DNA from: Noviherbaspirillum aerium | GTDB taxonomy: Bacteria; Pseudomonadota; Gammaproteobacteria; Burkholderiales; Burkholderiaceae_D | Assembly (NCBI RefSeq): GCF_008929045.1 | Contig: NZ_VFAH01000008.1 | Span: forward strand, 186,001-250,000 | Direction of reading: 5' to 3' | DNA length: 64,000 nucleotides | Shown here: positions 17,821-25,492 of the stretch, piece by piece | Position numbering within the stretch: the first letter of the stretch is position 1 | How the letters are laid out: every line of letters starts with the position of its first letter | The notes under the pieces: generated by a model | Database searches by the model: none | What the model was told of the DNA's origin: nothing | What the model saw: only the letters and a program-made list of their open reading frames with translations | Position numbers and translations under genes: made by a program

Positions 17821-19833
17821 ATGAGCCAGGAAAACCCGGTATTGCTATGGACACCCGGCAAGGAAAGAATCGAACGCAGCCGGCTGCATGATTACATGCA
17901 ATGGCTCGAGCGTGAAAAGAAGCTGCGCTTCACCGCCTACCAGGACCTGTGGCAATGGTCGGTCGATAGCCTGGAAGACTTCTGGGAGTCGATCTGGCAG
18001 TACTTCGACGTACGTCACTCCTCGGGCTATACCCGCGTGCTGGACGGCGACAAGATGCCGGGAGCGAAGTGGTTCGACGGTGCCCGCCTGAACCTGGCCG
18101 AGCAGCTTTTCCGCTTCCATGAAGGCGACCTGGACCGTACGGCCATCATAGGCCGCTCGGAAGTCCGATCCACGGTGAGGCTTTCCTGGCGCGAGTTGCG
18201 CCGGCAGGTCGGTGCCATGGCGAATGCCTTGCGGAGCATGGGCGTTCAGCCGGGAGACCGGGTCGTGTCCTATCTGCCGAACATTCCGGAAACGGTCGTC
18301 GCCTTCTATGCCTGCGCAAGCATCGGCGCAATCTGGTCGAGCTGCTCGCCCGACATGGGCACGCCCAGCGTACTCGACCGCTTCGGCCAGATTTCGCCCA
18401 AGGTGCTGTTCGCGGTGGACGGGTACCGCTACGGCGGCAAGGACTTCGACCGGCGCGAGGTTGTCAAGGAACTGGCGCGTTCGCTGCCGACGCTGGAGCA
18501 TGTGATCCTGCTGCCTTATCTGGATCAGAGCGTGACGCTGCCCGACACTCATTCCTGGCGCGAGCTGATCTCCGGTGACAGCGAGATGCGCTTCGAGCAG
18601 CTGCCATTCGATCATCCCTTGTGGGTGGTGTATTCATCGGGCACCACGGGCATGCCCAAGCCCATCGTTCACGGCCAGGGCGGTACCCTGCTCGAGTCGC
18701 TGAAGGGCCAGGCGCTGCAGAACGGCATAGGCGAAGACGACCGTTTCATGTGGTTTTCGACCACCGGCTGGATCATGTGGAACTCCCAGGTCACCGGACT
18801 GCTGGTCGGCGCGACCATTGCGGTCTACGACGGCAATCCCGGCTATCCGGATCTCGGGACCTTGTGGAAGTTCGCCGAGGAGGCTGACCTGACGGTGTTC
18901 GGCGCCGGCGCTGCCTACTATGCCGGCTGCATGAAGGCCGGCATCGAACCGCGCAAGCTGGCGCGCATCGACCATCTCCATACCGTCGGCTCGACCGGCT
19001 CGCCGCTCTCCGCCGATGCCTTCGCCTGGATCTATGAACAGCTGGGCCCCGACATCCTGCTGGCCTCGATCAGCGGGGGCACCGATGTGGCGGCATCCTT
19101 TGTCGGCGCCTGCCCGATCCTGCCGCTGTATGCGGGAGAAATGCAGTGCCGCAGCCTGGGCGTGGCGGTCTACGCGATGGACGAACAGGGCAAGCCGCTT
19201 GACGATGCGGTGGGCGAGCTGGTGGTGACAAGGCCGATGCCGTCGATGCCGCTGTTCTTCTGGAACGATCCCGATGGGCGGCGCTATCACGACAGTTATT
19301 TCGATACCTATCCGGGCTGGTGGCGGCATGGCGACTGGCTGCGCATCACGCCGCGCGGCGGCGCCATCATTTACGGACGCTCCGATACCACCATCAACCG
19401 GCATGGCGTGCGCATGGGTACCAGCGAGATCTACCGGGTGGTGGAGGGGCTGCCGGAAGTCCTCGACAGCCTGGTGGTGGACCTGGAGTACCTGGGGCGG
19501 GAATCCTACATGCCCCTGTTCGTCGTGCTGCGTCCGGGCATTGCGCTCGATGAACCGCTGATTTCACGGATCACCGCAAGCATACGCACCTCGCTCTCGG
19601 CGCGCCATGTGCCGAACGAGGTATTCGCGGTGACCGAAATACCGCGCACGCTGTCGGGCAAGAAGATGGAACTGCCGGTGAAGAAGCTGCTGCTCGGGAT
19701 GGCGGTGGAGGAGGTGGCCAATCCGGATGCGATGAGCAATCCGGGGAGCCTTGCCTATTTCATCGATTTCGCAAAGCGGCGCAACGCGCTGCTGGCCAGC
19801 CAGCCGGCACAGGCCGGGCACCAGCCGGCGTGA
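17821..19833 (+). CDS. Acetoacetate-CoA ligase
   Basis: A 670-aa adenylate-forming enzyme of the AacS/AcsA2 length. The AMP-binding core YSSGTTGMPKPIVHGQGG lies near 275-292, the FSTTGWIMWN segment near 315-325, and the C-terminal LSGKKMELPVKK near 615-627 holds the catalytic lysine. The N-terminal WQYFDVR and KWFDGARLNLAEQ segments are typical of acetoacetyl-CoA synthetase. It activates acetoacetate with ATP and CoA, linking ketone bodies, leucine breakdown and PHB turnover. AGGAG precedes the ATG. Confidence 0.93.
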   Translation: MSQENPVLLWTPGKERIERSRLHDYMQWLEREKKLRFTAYQDLWQWSVDSLEDFWESIWQYFDVRHSSGYTRVLDGDKMPGAKWFDGARLNLAEQLFRFHEGDLDRTAIIGRSEVRSTVRLSWRELRRQVGAMANALRSMGVQPGDRVVSYLPNIPETVVAFYACASIGAIWSSCSPDMGTPSVLDRFGQISPKVLFAVDGYRYGGKDFDRREVVKELARSLPTLEHVILLPYLDQSVTLPDTHSWRELISGDSEMRFEQLPFDHPLWVVYSSGTTGMPKPIVHGQGGTLLESLKGQALQNGIGEDDRFMWFSTTGWIMWNSQVTGLLVGATIAVYDGNPGYPDLGTLWKFAEEADLTVFGAGAAYYAGCMKAGIEPRKLARIDHLHTVGSTGSPLSADAFAWIYEQLGPDILLASISGGTDVAASFVGACPILPLYAGEMQCRSLGVAVYAMDEQGKPLDDAVGELVVTRPMPSMPLFFWNDPDGRRYHDSYFDTYPGWWRHGDWLRITPRGGAIIYGRSDTTINRHGVRMGTSEIYRVVEGLPEVLDSLVVDLEYLGRESYMPLFVVLRPGIALDEPLISRITASIRTSLSARHVPNEVFAVTEIPRTLSGKKMELPVKKLLLGMAVEEVANPDAMSNPGSLAYFIDFAKRRNALLASQPAQAGHQPA

Positions 19834-19905
19834 GATATCTCAACCAGCGGCGGGCCGGCGCGCGTTACGATCTGCGGATCATTATTTGAATCGCGGACGG
19901 CAGCT

Positions 19906-20160
19906 ATGGCATTCGAGCAGGACTGGCATACCGAGGAATACAAGGGCATGGAGGTGCATGTGTCGCCGCTGGCGCATGACGACGCGGGCACCTCCTGGGA
20001 CTTCAGCGTACGCATCTCCCAGCCCGGCGAAGATGCCAGTTACGAGAGCGAGCTGACCGCCGCCTCGGGCGACAGCGGCGATTATCCGACCAAGGAGGCG
20101 GCGATCGAGGCCGGCTTCGTCAAGGGCTATGCGATTGTTGACTCGCTGCTGGCGGGGTGA
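19906..20160 (+). CDS. Conserved-style hypothetical protein, 84 aa
   Basis: A small acidic soluble protein. The N-terminal half reads as beta strands (KGMEVHVSPLAHDD, WDFSVRISQPG), and the end holds a helix (YPTKEAAIEAGFVKGYAIVDSL) of the kind found in single-domain proteins with a beta sheet packed on one helix. I do not recognise a function. It starts 72 bases after the acetoacetate-CoA ligase stop and may ride on that transcript. No clear ribosome site, but the codon use matches the neighbours. Confidence 0.75.
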   Translation: MAFEQDWHTEEYKGMEVHVSPLAHDDAGTSWDFSVRISQPGEDASYESELTAASGDSGDYPTKEAAIEAGFVKGYAIVDSLLAG

Positions 20161-20232
20161 ATCGGCAATAGGCAATAGGTAATCGGCAGACCCTTGATCC
20201 GTCATTCCTGCATCGAAGCGGCCATCCAGATA

Positions 20233-21075
20233 TCAGATCATTTCCAGCGGCTGTGGTCCGGCGGGAGGAGGGAAGGCGCGGTCGAGTTCGGCCAGATCGT
20301 CGTCGCCGAGGCGAAGCTCCAGCGCATGCCGGTTATCGGCCACATGTTCGACCCTGCCTGATTTCGGAATCGCGATCATTCCCGGCTGGCGCAGTACCCA
20401 TGCAAGCGCCACTTGCGCGGGGCTGGCCCGGTGCCGTTCGGCGACGCGTCGAAGTGCGGGATTGCTCAGCAGGCGGCCCTGTTCGATCGGCGAATAAGCC
20501 ATCACGGCAATGCGGCGTTCGGCGCACCACGGCATCAGGTCGTATTCAATGCCGCGCCGGCTCAGATTGTAGAGCACCTGATTGACGGCCGGCTTGTCGT
20601 CGCCTGCGAGTCGTTCGAGTTCTTCCATGTCGGCCAGATCGAAATTGCTGACTCCCCAACGGCGGATCTTGCCGTCCCGCACCAGTGCCTGCAGCGCTTC
20701 CAGCGTTTCATCCAGAGGCACCTGGCCGCGCCAGTGCAGCAGATAGAGATCCAGGTAATCCGTGCCTAGCCGGCGCAGGCTGGCTTCGCAGGCGGCAACG
20801 GTGCCGCGCCGGCTCGCATGGTGAGGCAAGACCTTGCTGACCAGGAAAATGTCGCTGCGGCGGCCGGACAATGCTTCCTTGATCAGGGTCTCCGATGCCC
20901 CGTCTCCATACATTTCCGCAGTGTCTATCAGCGTCATGCCGAGGTCGATACCTGCCCGCAAGGCCGCAATCTCCCCGGCGCGCTTGCGCGGCTCTTCCGC
21001 CATGCACCAGGTGCCTTGTCCGAGTACCGGAACCTCGGGTTCGTCGGGCAAATCAAGCAGACGCAGTGTTTGCAT
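20233..21075 (-). CDS. Aldo/keto reductase 1
   Basis: About 280 aa. The AKR features are visible: GMTLIDTAEMYGDG (catalytic Asp and Tyr), the FLVSKVLPHHASRR strand with the catalytic Lys, LDLYLLHWRG with the catalytic His, and GVSNFDLADMEEL. It reduces carbonyl compounds with NADPH in the cytoplasm. The ATG at 21075 follows AAAGGAA; the frame opens with TTG at 21096. It is unrelated in sequence detail to the Tat-exported reductase at 23096. Confidence 0.93.
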   Translation of the reverse strand: MQTLRLLDLPDEPEVPVLGQGTWCMAEEPRKRAGEIAALRAGIDLGMTLIDTAEMYGDGASETLIKEALSGRRSDIFLVSKVLPHHASRRGTVAACEASLRRLGTDYLDLYLLHWRGQVPLDETLEALQALVRDGKIRRWGVSNFDLADMEELERLAGDDKPAVNQVLYNLSRRGIEYDLMPWCAERRIAVMAYSPIEQGRLLSNPALRRVAERHRASPAQVALAWVLRQPGMIAIPKSGRVEHVADNRHALELRLGDDDLAELDRAFPPPAGPQPLEMI

Positions 21076-21213
21076 GGGATTCCTTTGCGGGTTCAAGAAT
21101 GTTTATCGTAATGACGATGGCACGTCGCACCGACGAAGACGGCTGACACCTGCGGCAAGCAGGTGCAACGCGCCGGGCGGCATGCTGGCAGGCGCTCCAA
21201 GTGATTGCGATTG

Positions 21214-22086
21214 CTATCTTAATTCTTCAGGCGAATTAGCGCGCGTATTGCCGGCATTCTGTTCGACGACCGAATTGAGTTCCGCGCCGAACAGCAGGAC
21301 GGCGGCCGAAATGAAGAAAAACAGCAGCAGCACGATGATCGTGCCGACGCTGCCGTACATCGCGCTGTAATCGCCGAAATTGCTGACATAGTAGTTGAAG
21401 CCGATCGAGGCGCCGATCCACACCGGCACGGCGAGCAGTGCGCCTGGTGAAATGAAGCTGAATTCATGCCGCACATTCGGAGCGACGTAATAAATTACCG
21501 CCACCGACAGCATCAACAGGAACAGGGCGGCGGGCCAGCGCAGCCATGCCCATAGCGTCACGAACAGCTGTTCCAGGCCAACCCAGTGCGCAAGCCATTG
21601 TATCGCCTGCGGTCCGACGACCAGCAGGGCGGCAGCGAGAATGAGAAGAACGGCAAGCCCGAGCGTATAGAGAATCGATAGCGGATAGAGCTTCCAGGCA
21701 GGGCGGGTTTCGCGCACGTTATACGCCACGTTCAGCGCGTTCATCGTCGCACGTACCGCCGCTGATGCCGACCAAAGTGCAACGATCACGCCGAATGACA
21801 GCAGGCCGCTTTTTTCCTGCTGCAGTTCATCAATCACCTGATTGACCGTCGGCATGACTTCGCGCGGAACGACGAACTGCGCCTGGCTTCGCAGCCATTC
21901 GAAGAAATCCGAAAGGTGCAGGAAGCCCAGCAGGGCGATCAGGAAAATAATGAAGGGAAAGATGGAAAAGAGTACCTGGTAAGCGAGCGCGGACGCATAG
22001 GTGGTCATGTCGTCGTCAAAGAAGTCGCTGATGGTTTTTTTTATGACCAGGCTTGGTTTCAGGCCGCGCAATCCCGGAATCCGCAT
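21214..22086 (-). CDS. YihY/BrkB-family inner membrane protein
   Basis: A 290-aa protein with about six membrane segments. The family marks are the N-terminal DMTTYASALAYQVLFSIFPFIIFLIALLG (in parts), VIVALWSASAAVRATMNALNVAYNV, and the later NFGDYSAMYGSVGTIIVLLLFFFISA. The family was once called ribonuclease BN, wrongly; its role is still unclear. The start at 22086 has a perfect GAGGAGG. The frame runs on upstream to 22236 through repeat copy B and that part is not coding. Confidence 0.9.
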   Translation of the reverse strand: MRIPGLRGLKPSLVIKKTISDFFDDDMTTYASALAYQVLFSIFPFIIFLIALLGFLHLSDFFEWLRSQAQFVVPREVMPTVNQVIDELQQEKSGLLSFGVIVALWSASAAVRATMNALNVAYNVRETRPAWKLYPLSILYTLGLAVLLILAAALLVVGPQAIQWLAHWVGLEQLFVTLWAWLRWPAALFLLMLSVAVIYYVAPNVRHEFSFISPGALLAVPVWIGASIGFNYYVSNFGDYSAMYGSVGTIIVLLLFFFISAAVLLFGAELNSVVEQNAGNTRANSPEELR

Positions 22087-22099
22087 AATCCTCCTCGTA

Positions 22100-22312
22100 T
22101 GAAAGCACGGGTACTGGCTTGCCAGGATGCTTTCGTCCTGAACAGACTGACGATCCGGGCAAGCTGCCGGCGGCACTGGGTTGCGTGTGAACGCCGGGTC
22201 CTCCTTGCCATGGTACGGGAACACCGGGCTCGCCATGTCGCGTCACCAGCCTGCGCCCACAGGGATATTTTCTCGGCGTCGTCGAGTCCATTCAGAACGA
22301 ATGCGTTCTAGC
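22100..22312 (-). repeat. Dispersed intergenic repeat, copy B
   Basis: This is the partner of the copy at 1241-1492 and lies just upstream of the YihY gene. Read on the minus strand it starts near an inverted repeat AGAACG-AATG-CGTTCT (22294-22309), then carries TGGACTCGACGA, GTACCATGGCAAGGAG, CAGTGCCGCC and GGACGAAAGC in the same order as copy A. About 60 central bases of copy A are missing. It may carry the promoter of the YihY gene. Confidence 0.65.
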
Positions 22313-22413
22313 CGGTACCCGTGCCGGACTAGAGTCCACCTAAGTTCGCTCGATCTTGCGGATCGGCCGCGGTGGACAACGGGCCGATCCTTTCGTTACT
22401 GGCGCATCGCTTA

Positions 22414-22998
22414 TCAATGATGACGCGACATGGTGCGTTTGGCGAAGTAGGTGCCGGCAAGGACTGCTCCAGCCGCCACCAGCATGGAGCTGGTCGGGAA
22501 GGTGCGTGCCGTATTCATTGCCATTTCGCCGGCGTGCGGCGCCATCAGCTGCAGGCGTCGTTTGGTCATCTGCATGCCGAGTTCGCCGAGGCGATCCGGG
22601 ATCAGTCTTTCCGCGTCAGGAAGCAGAGTCGTTTCCTCATCTGCCACGTGATGCATGACGTCCTTCATCAATTGCAGGAAGGTCTGGTCAAAGGTGGGAT
22701 CGGTGGCTTCCATTGCGCGCAGCTGCGCGATCAGGCGTCGCATTTCATTGTGTTCCGGGACGCTCTTGCCGACGATAGGCGTGTCCGCCGCCAAATGGCT
22801 CATTGCCGGATAAAAGATTTCCTCTTCCAGCTGCGCGTGGATCTCCAGTGCGAGACAGATGGTGCCGACCAATGCCTTCTTGGTTTGCGGTGCGGAGTCC
22901 ATTTCATACTGGTGAAAGGTTTCCAGTACGGAGGTATGGTCCATGCGGATCATGTTGGTAATGCTGGGGGACAATTTGTCAGTAAAGCTTTTCATCAT
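22414..22998 (-). CDS. Hemerythrin-domain protein with C-terminal hydrophobic tail
   Basis: A 194-aa protein. The di-iron ligands are in place: His21, His54 with Glu58 (HAQLEEE), His83 (PEHNEMRRL) and His117 with Glu121 (MHHVADEE). This is the HHE cation-binding arrangement. Residues about 165-185 (SSMLVAAGAVLAGTYFAKR) form a short hydrophobic tail that could anchor the protein. Such proteins bind oxygen or nitric oxide or act in iron and redox stress. GGAGAG precedes the ATG pair at 22998; the longer frame to 23139 overlaps the next gene. Confidence 0.9.
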   Translation of the reverse strand: MMKSFTDKLSPSITNMIRMDHTSVLETFHQYEMDSAPQTKKALVGTICLALEIHAQLEEEIFYPAMSHLAADTPIVGKSVPEHNEMRRLIAQLRAMEATDPTFDQTFLQLMKDVMHHVADEETTLLPDAERLIPDRLGELGMQMTKRRLQLMAPHAGEMAMNTARTFPTSSMLVAAGAVLAGTYFAKRTMSRHH

Positions 22999-23095
22999 GG
23001 CGCTCTCCATTTTTGTAAATGTTGTTCTCGCCGCGAAGGCGAAAACAACACAGGAGCAAACTGCGTACCTGCTCGACCTTGTGAGCGCGGGCGTG

Positions 23096-24028
23096 TCAGC
23101 CGAGCGCTTCGGAAACGATGCGCTTGCGCAACGCCGCATCCGGCATGCGCCCGTATCCGGCCCTCAGGTTGTCACGCACATGAGCAGGATTGGCCGTGGC
23201 GGGAATTGCACAATGCAGTGCCGAATGGGACACCACATACTTGAGCAACACCTGCGCCCAGCTGCTGCAGTCGATTTCCGCAGCCCAGGGCGGCAAGGCC
23301 CTGGTCTTGAGCCGGCGCAGCAGTTCTCCGCTGGCAAATGGCCGATTGGCAATCACGGCGATGCCGCGCTCGGCAGCGAAAGGAAGCAGCCGCTGTTCCG
23401 CCTCGCGCTCGCCCGCCGAATAATTGATCTGCACAAAGTCCACCTTGTGCCGTTCCAGCACGCGGACCACGTCCTGCTGGCCGCTGGCGGTGTAATGCGT
23501 GATGCCGATATGGCGAATGCGTCCGGCGCGCTTCCATTCATTCAAAGTTTCAAGGTGGCTGTCGACGTCGACGAGGTTATGGACCTGCATCAGGTCGATC
23601 GGATCGGCTTTCAGCTTGCGCATGGATTCCTCCATCTGCCGCTTGCCGGACTCCTTTCCCTGCGTCCATACCTTGGTGGCGATGAATAGCCTGTCGCGCA
23701 GTCCCATGCGGGAAGCAAGCTCCCCCGCCACCTCTTCGGACCGGCCGTACATCGGCGAGGAATCGATCAGCCTGCCGCCGCCCTCGACGAACGCCGCAAG
23801 AACCTGTTCCAGCGGGGCCCTGTCGGCTGCGGTCGTACCGACATCGAAGGTCTGCCAGGTACCGAGGCCGATGACAGGGAGCATCTCCCCGGAGGAAGGA
23901 ATGCGCCGCGACAGCATCGCATTTCCGCCGGGGGCCGGCGGTACGGCATTGGCGCCGGTGCCGACGGTGCCAAGCGCCGCCGCGATCAGGCGCATCGCGT
24001 CGCGCCGGCTAAGGTGACTGAAATCCAT
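23096..24028 (-). CDS. Aldo/keto reductase 2 with Tat signal
   Basis: A 310-aa protein. The first 30 residues (SRRDAMRLIAAALGTVG then GANA) are a twin-arginine signal, so the folded enzyme should reach the periplasm with its NADP bound. The reductase domain has RLIDSSPMYGRSEEVAG, FIATKVWTQGKESG and DLMQVHNLVD. The catalytic His position reads VHN in this subgroup. It begins 10 bases after the phosphoribosyltransferase-CBS gene and probably shares its transcript. The substrate is unknown. Confidence 0.9.
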   Translation of the reverse strand: MDFSHLSRRDAMRLIAAALGTVGTGANAVPPAPGGNAMLSRRIPSSGEMLPVIGLGTWQTFDVGTTAADRAPLEQVLAAFVEGGGRLIDSSPMYGRSEEVAGELASRMGLRDRLFIATKVWTQGKESGKRQMEESMRKLKADPIDLMQVHNLVDVDSHLETLNEWKRAGRIRHIGITHYTASGQQDVVRVLERHKVDFVQINYSAGEREAEQRLLPFAAERGIAVIANRPFASGELLRRLKTRALPPWAAEIDCSSWAQVLLKYVVSHSALHCAIPATANPAHVRDNLRAGYGRMPDAALRKRIVSEALG

Positions 24029-24038
24029 GGCGCCGCCC

Positions 24039-25166
24039 TCAAAACTGTCCGTTTGCCTGGTCCGACGACAGGCGGTTCAGGCGGCTCAAATCGGATCCCT
24101 CATGGGATACATGCGGATCGCTCATGCTGCGGTCGAGAGTGAGCATTCCCGCAAGATTCCTTTCACTGTCCAGTACAGGGATGCGTTCCAGCAGCGAGCC
24201 GCCGAAGCGTTGCATGACGCTGGCCATGCTTTCGTCTTCGAAACACCATGCCAGTTCCTCGCTCATGAGTTCGGCCACATGGATATGTTCCGGCGGGCGG
24301 CCTTCCCGTGCCGCAGCCACGCGAATATCGCTGTCACTGATCATGCCGATCAGCCGTCGTCCGTCGCATACCGGAAGCACGCCCACCTTCCAGTCACGCA
24401 TGATGGCTGCTGCACGGGAGACATTGTCGTGCGGGCCGACGACAGTTGCATCATGGTCCATCAGATCCGATACGGTTGGCATATTGGCAATCCTTTCGCT
24501 TGGTGCTCGCAGGCTGCGCATCGCCGCGTCGTCGAGCAATGCAGTGACTTCCTGGTCATCAGTCTGCGCAAAATCGTCGTAATACTGGCTTACCGCGCGA
24601 AAATGTTCGGGCACCTGCAGGCAGATGGCATCATCGGCAAGCGAGCACAGCTTTTTCAGGGTTTCGGCGGGCGCCACCGGCACCGCCAGTAGCAGGCGCT
24701 CCGGCCCCGTATCCCGCACCGCTTCCACCGCCGCCTGCATTGACGCTCCGGTGGCGATACCGTCATCAACAAGAATGACGGTCCTCCCGGCGAGCGGCAC
24801 GCGTGCTCGGTTGCCGCAATACAGCTGGCGGCGGCGTTGCAGCTCCCGTGTCTGGCGTTCGACTTCCTGGGCCAGGAACAGGGAGGACGGGCGCAGAAGG
24901 TCGATCATTTCACTGTTCAGCACTCTGCGCGGCGGGTCGCCTTCGACAAGAGCTCCGATGCCGACTTCGGAAGAGACCGGCGACCCCAGCTTGCGTACCA
25001 GCAGCACATCAAGAGGCGCCTGTAGCGCCAATGCAATCTCGTAGGCCACGGGCACGCCGCCTCGCGGCAGGCCGAGAACCACCGGCGAACGCTGTTTCAG
25101 GAATGCCAGTGCGGATGCAAGCTGGCGTCCTGCTTCCCTGCGATTGCCGAAACGCCGTTGCCCCAT
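24039..25166 (-). CDS. Phosphoribosyltransferase fused to a CBS-domain pair
   Basis: About 375 aa. Residues 1-215 are a type I phosphoribosyltransferase (VVLGLPRGGVPVAYEIA; the PRPP loop VILVDDGIATGAS near 130). Residues 230-350 carry two CBS motifs (VSDLMDHDATVVGPHDNVSRAA with DWKVGVLPVCDGRRLIGMIS, then VAELMSEELAWCFEDES). CBS pairs usually bind adenine nucleotides, so the transferase or a partner may be gated by AMP or ATP. The ATG at 25166 follows GGAGG; another ATG lies at 25178. The substrate base is not evident. Confidence 0.9.
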   Translation of the reverse strand: MGQRRFGNRREAGRQLASALAFLKQRSPVVLGLPRGGVPVAYEIALALQAPLDVLLVRKLGSPVSSEVGIGALVEGDPPRRVLNSEMIDLLRPSSLFLAQEVERQTRELQRRRQLYCGNRARVPLAGRTVILVDDGIATGASMQAAVEAVRDTGPERLLLAVPVAPAETLKKLCSLADDAICLQVPEHFRAVSQYYDDFAQTDDQEVTALLDDAAMRSLRAPSERIANMPTVSDLMDHDATVVGPHDNVSRAAAIMRDWKVGVLPVCDGRRLIGMISDSDIRVAAAREGRPPEHIHVAELMSEELAWCFEDESMASVMQRFGGSLLERIPVLDSERNLAGMLTLDRSMSDPHVSHEGSDLSRLNRLSSDQANGQF

Positions 25167-25492
25167 GGCTGCCTCCATTCAAGAAACCCCGATCGAGAAC
25201 CTGCAAGATGTTTGCCATGGTTTGTGTGGCCGGGAAGGGCGCTACTCCGCTTAGTCGCTACCCATCTTTACCAAGTGGATGTATAAAGTACAAAAATCGG
25301 GACATGACGGGCGGGATTGCTCAACGTAAAATGCGGTCCGGGCCGGACAGGCAACGCTTCCGTTCAGACAAATTTCCGCCGCGTTCAAATAGCCGGAATC
25401 TCTACTGTCGGAAGACCGTAACATCGCGTTACATCGCAGATGACTCAGCCTGTTAAAGTGACGGTGCTTCACATTTACAAGAGGGGATTTCG
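25167..25492. other. Intergenic promoter region between the PRT-CBS gene and mrcA
   Basis: No gene seen. The stretch is divergent and must hold promoters for both sides. A short inverted repeat GTAAC-ATCGC-GTTAC lies around 25418-25432. Confidence 0.5.

Noticed and set aside
20161-20190. Short direct repeats GGCAATA and ATCGGCA after the 84-aa gene
   Set aside because: Too short and few to support a CRISPR or repeat element.
22087-22236. N-terminal extension of the YihY gene
   Set aside because: A perfect ribosome site lies at 22086 and the extension falls inside repeat copy B.
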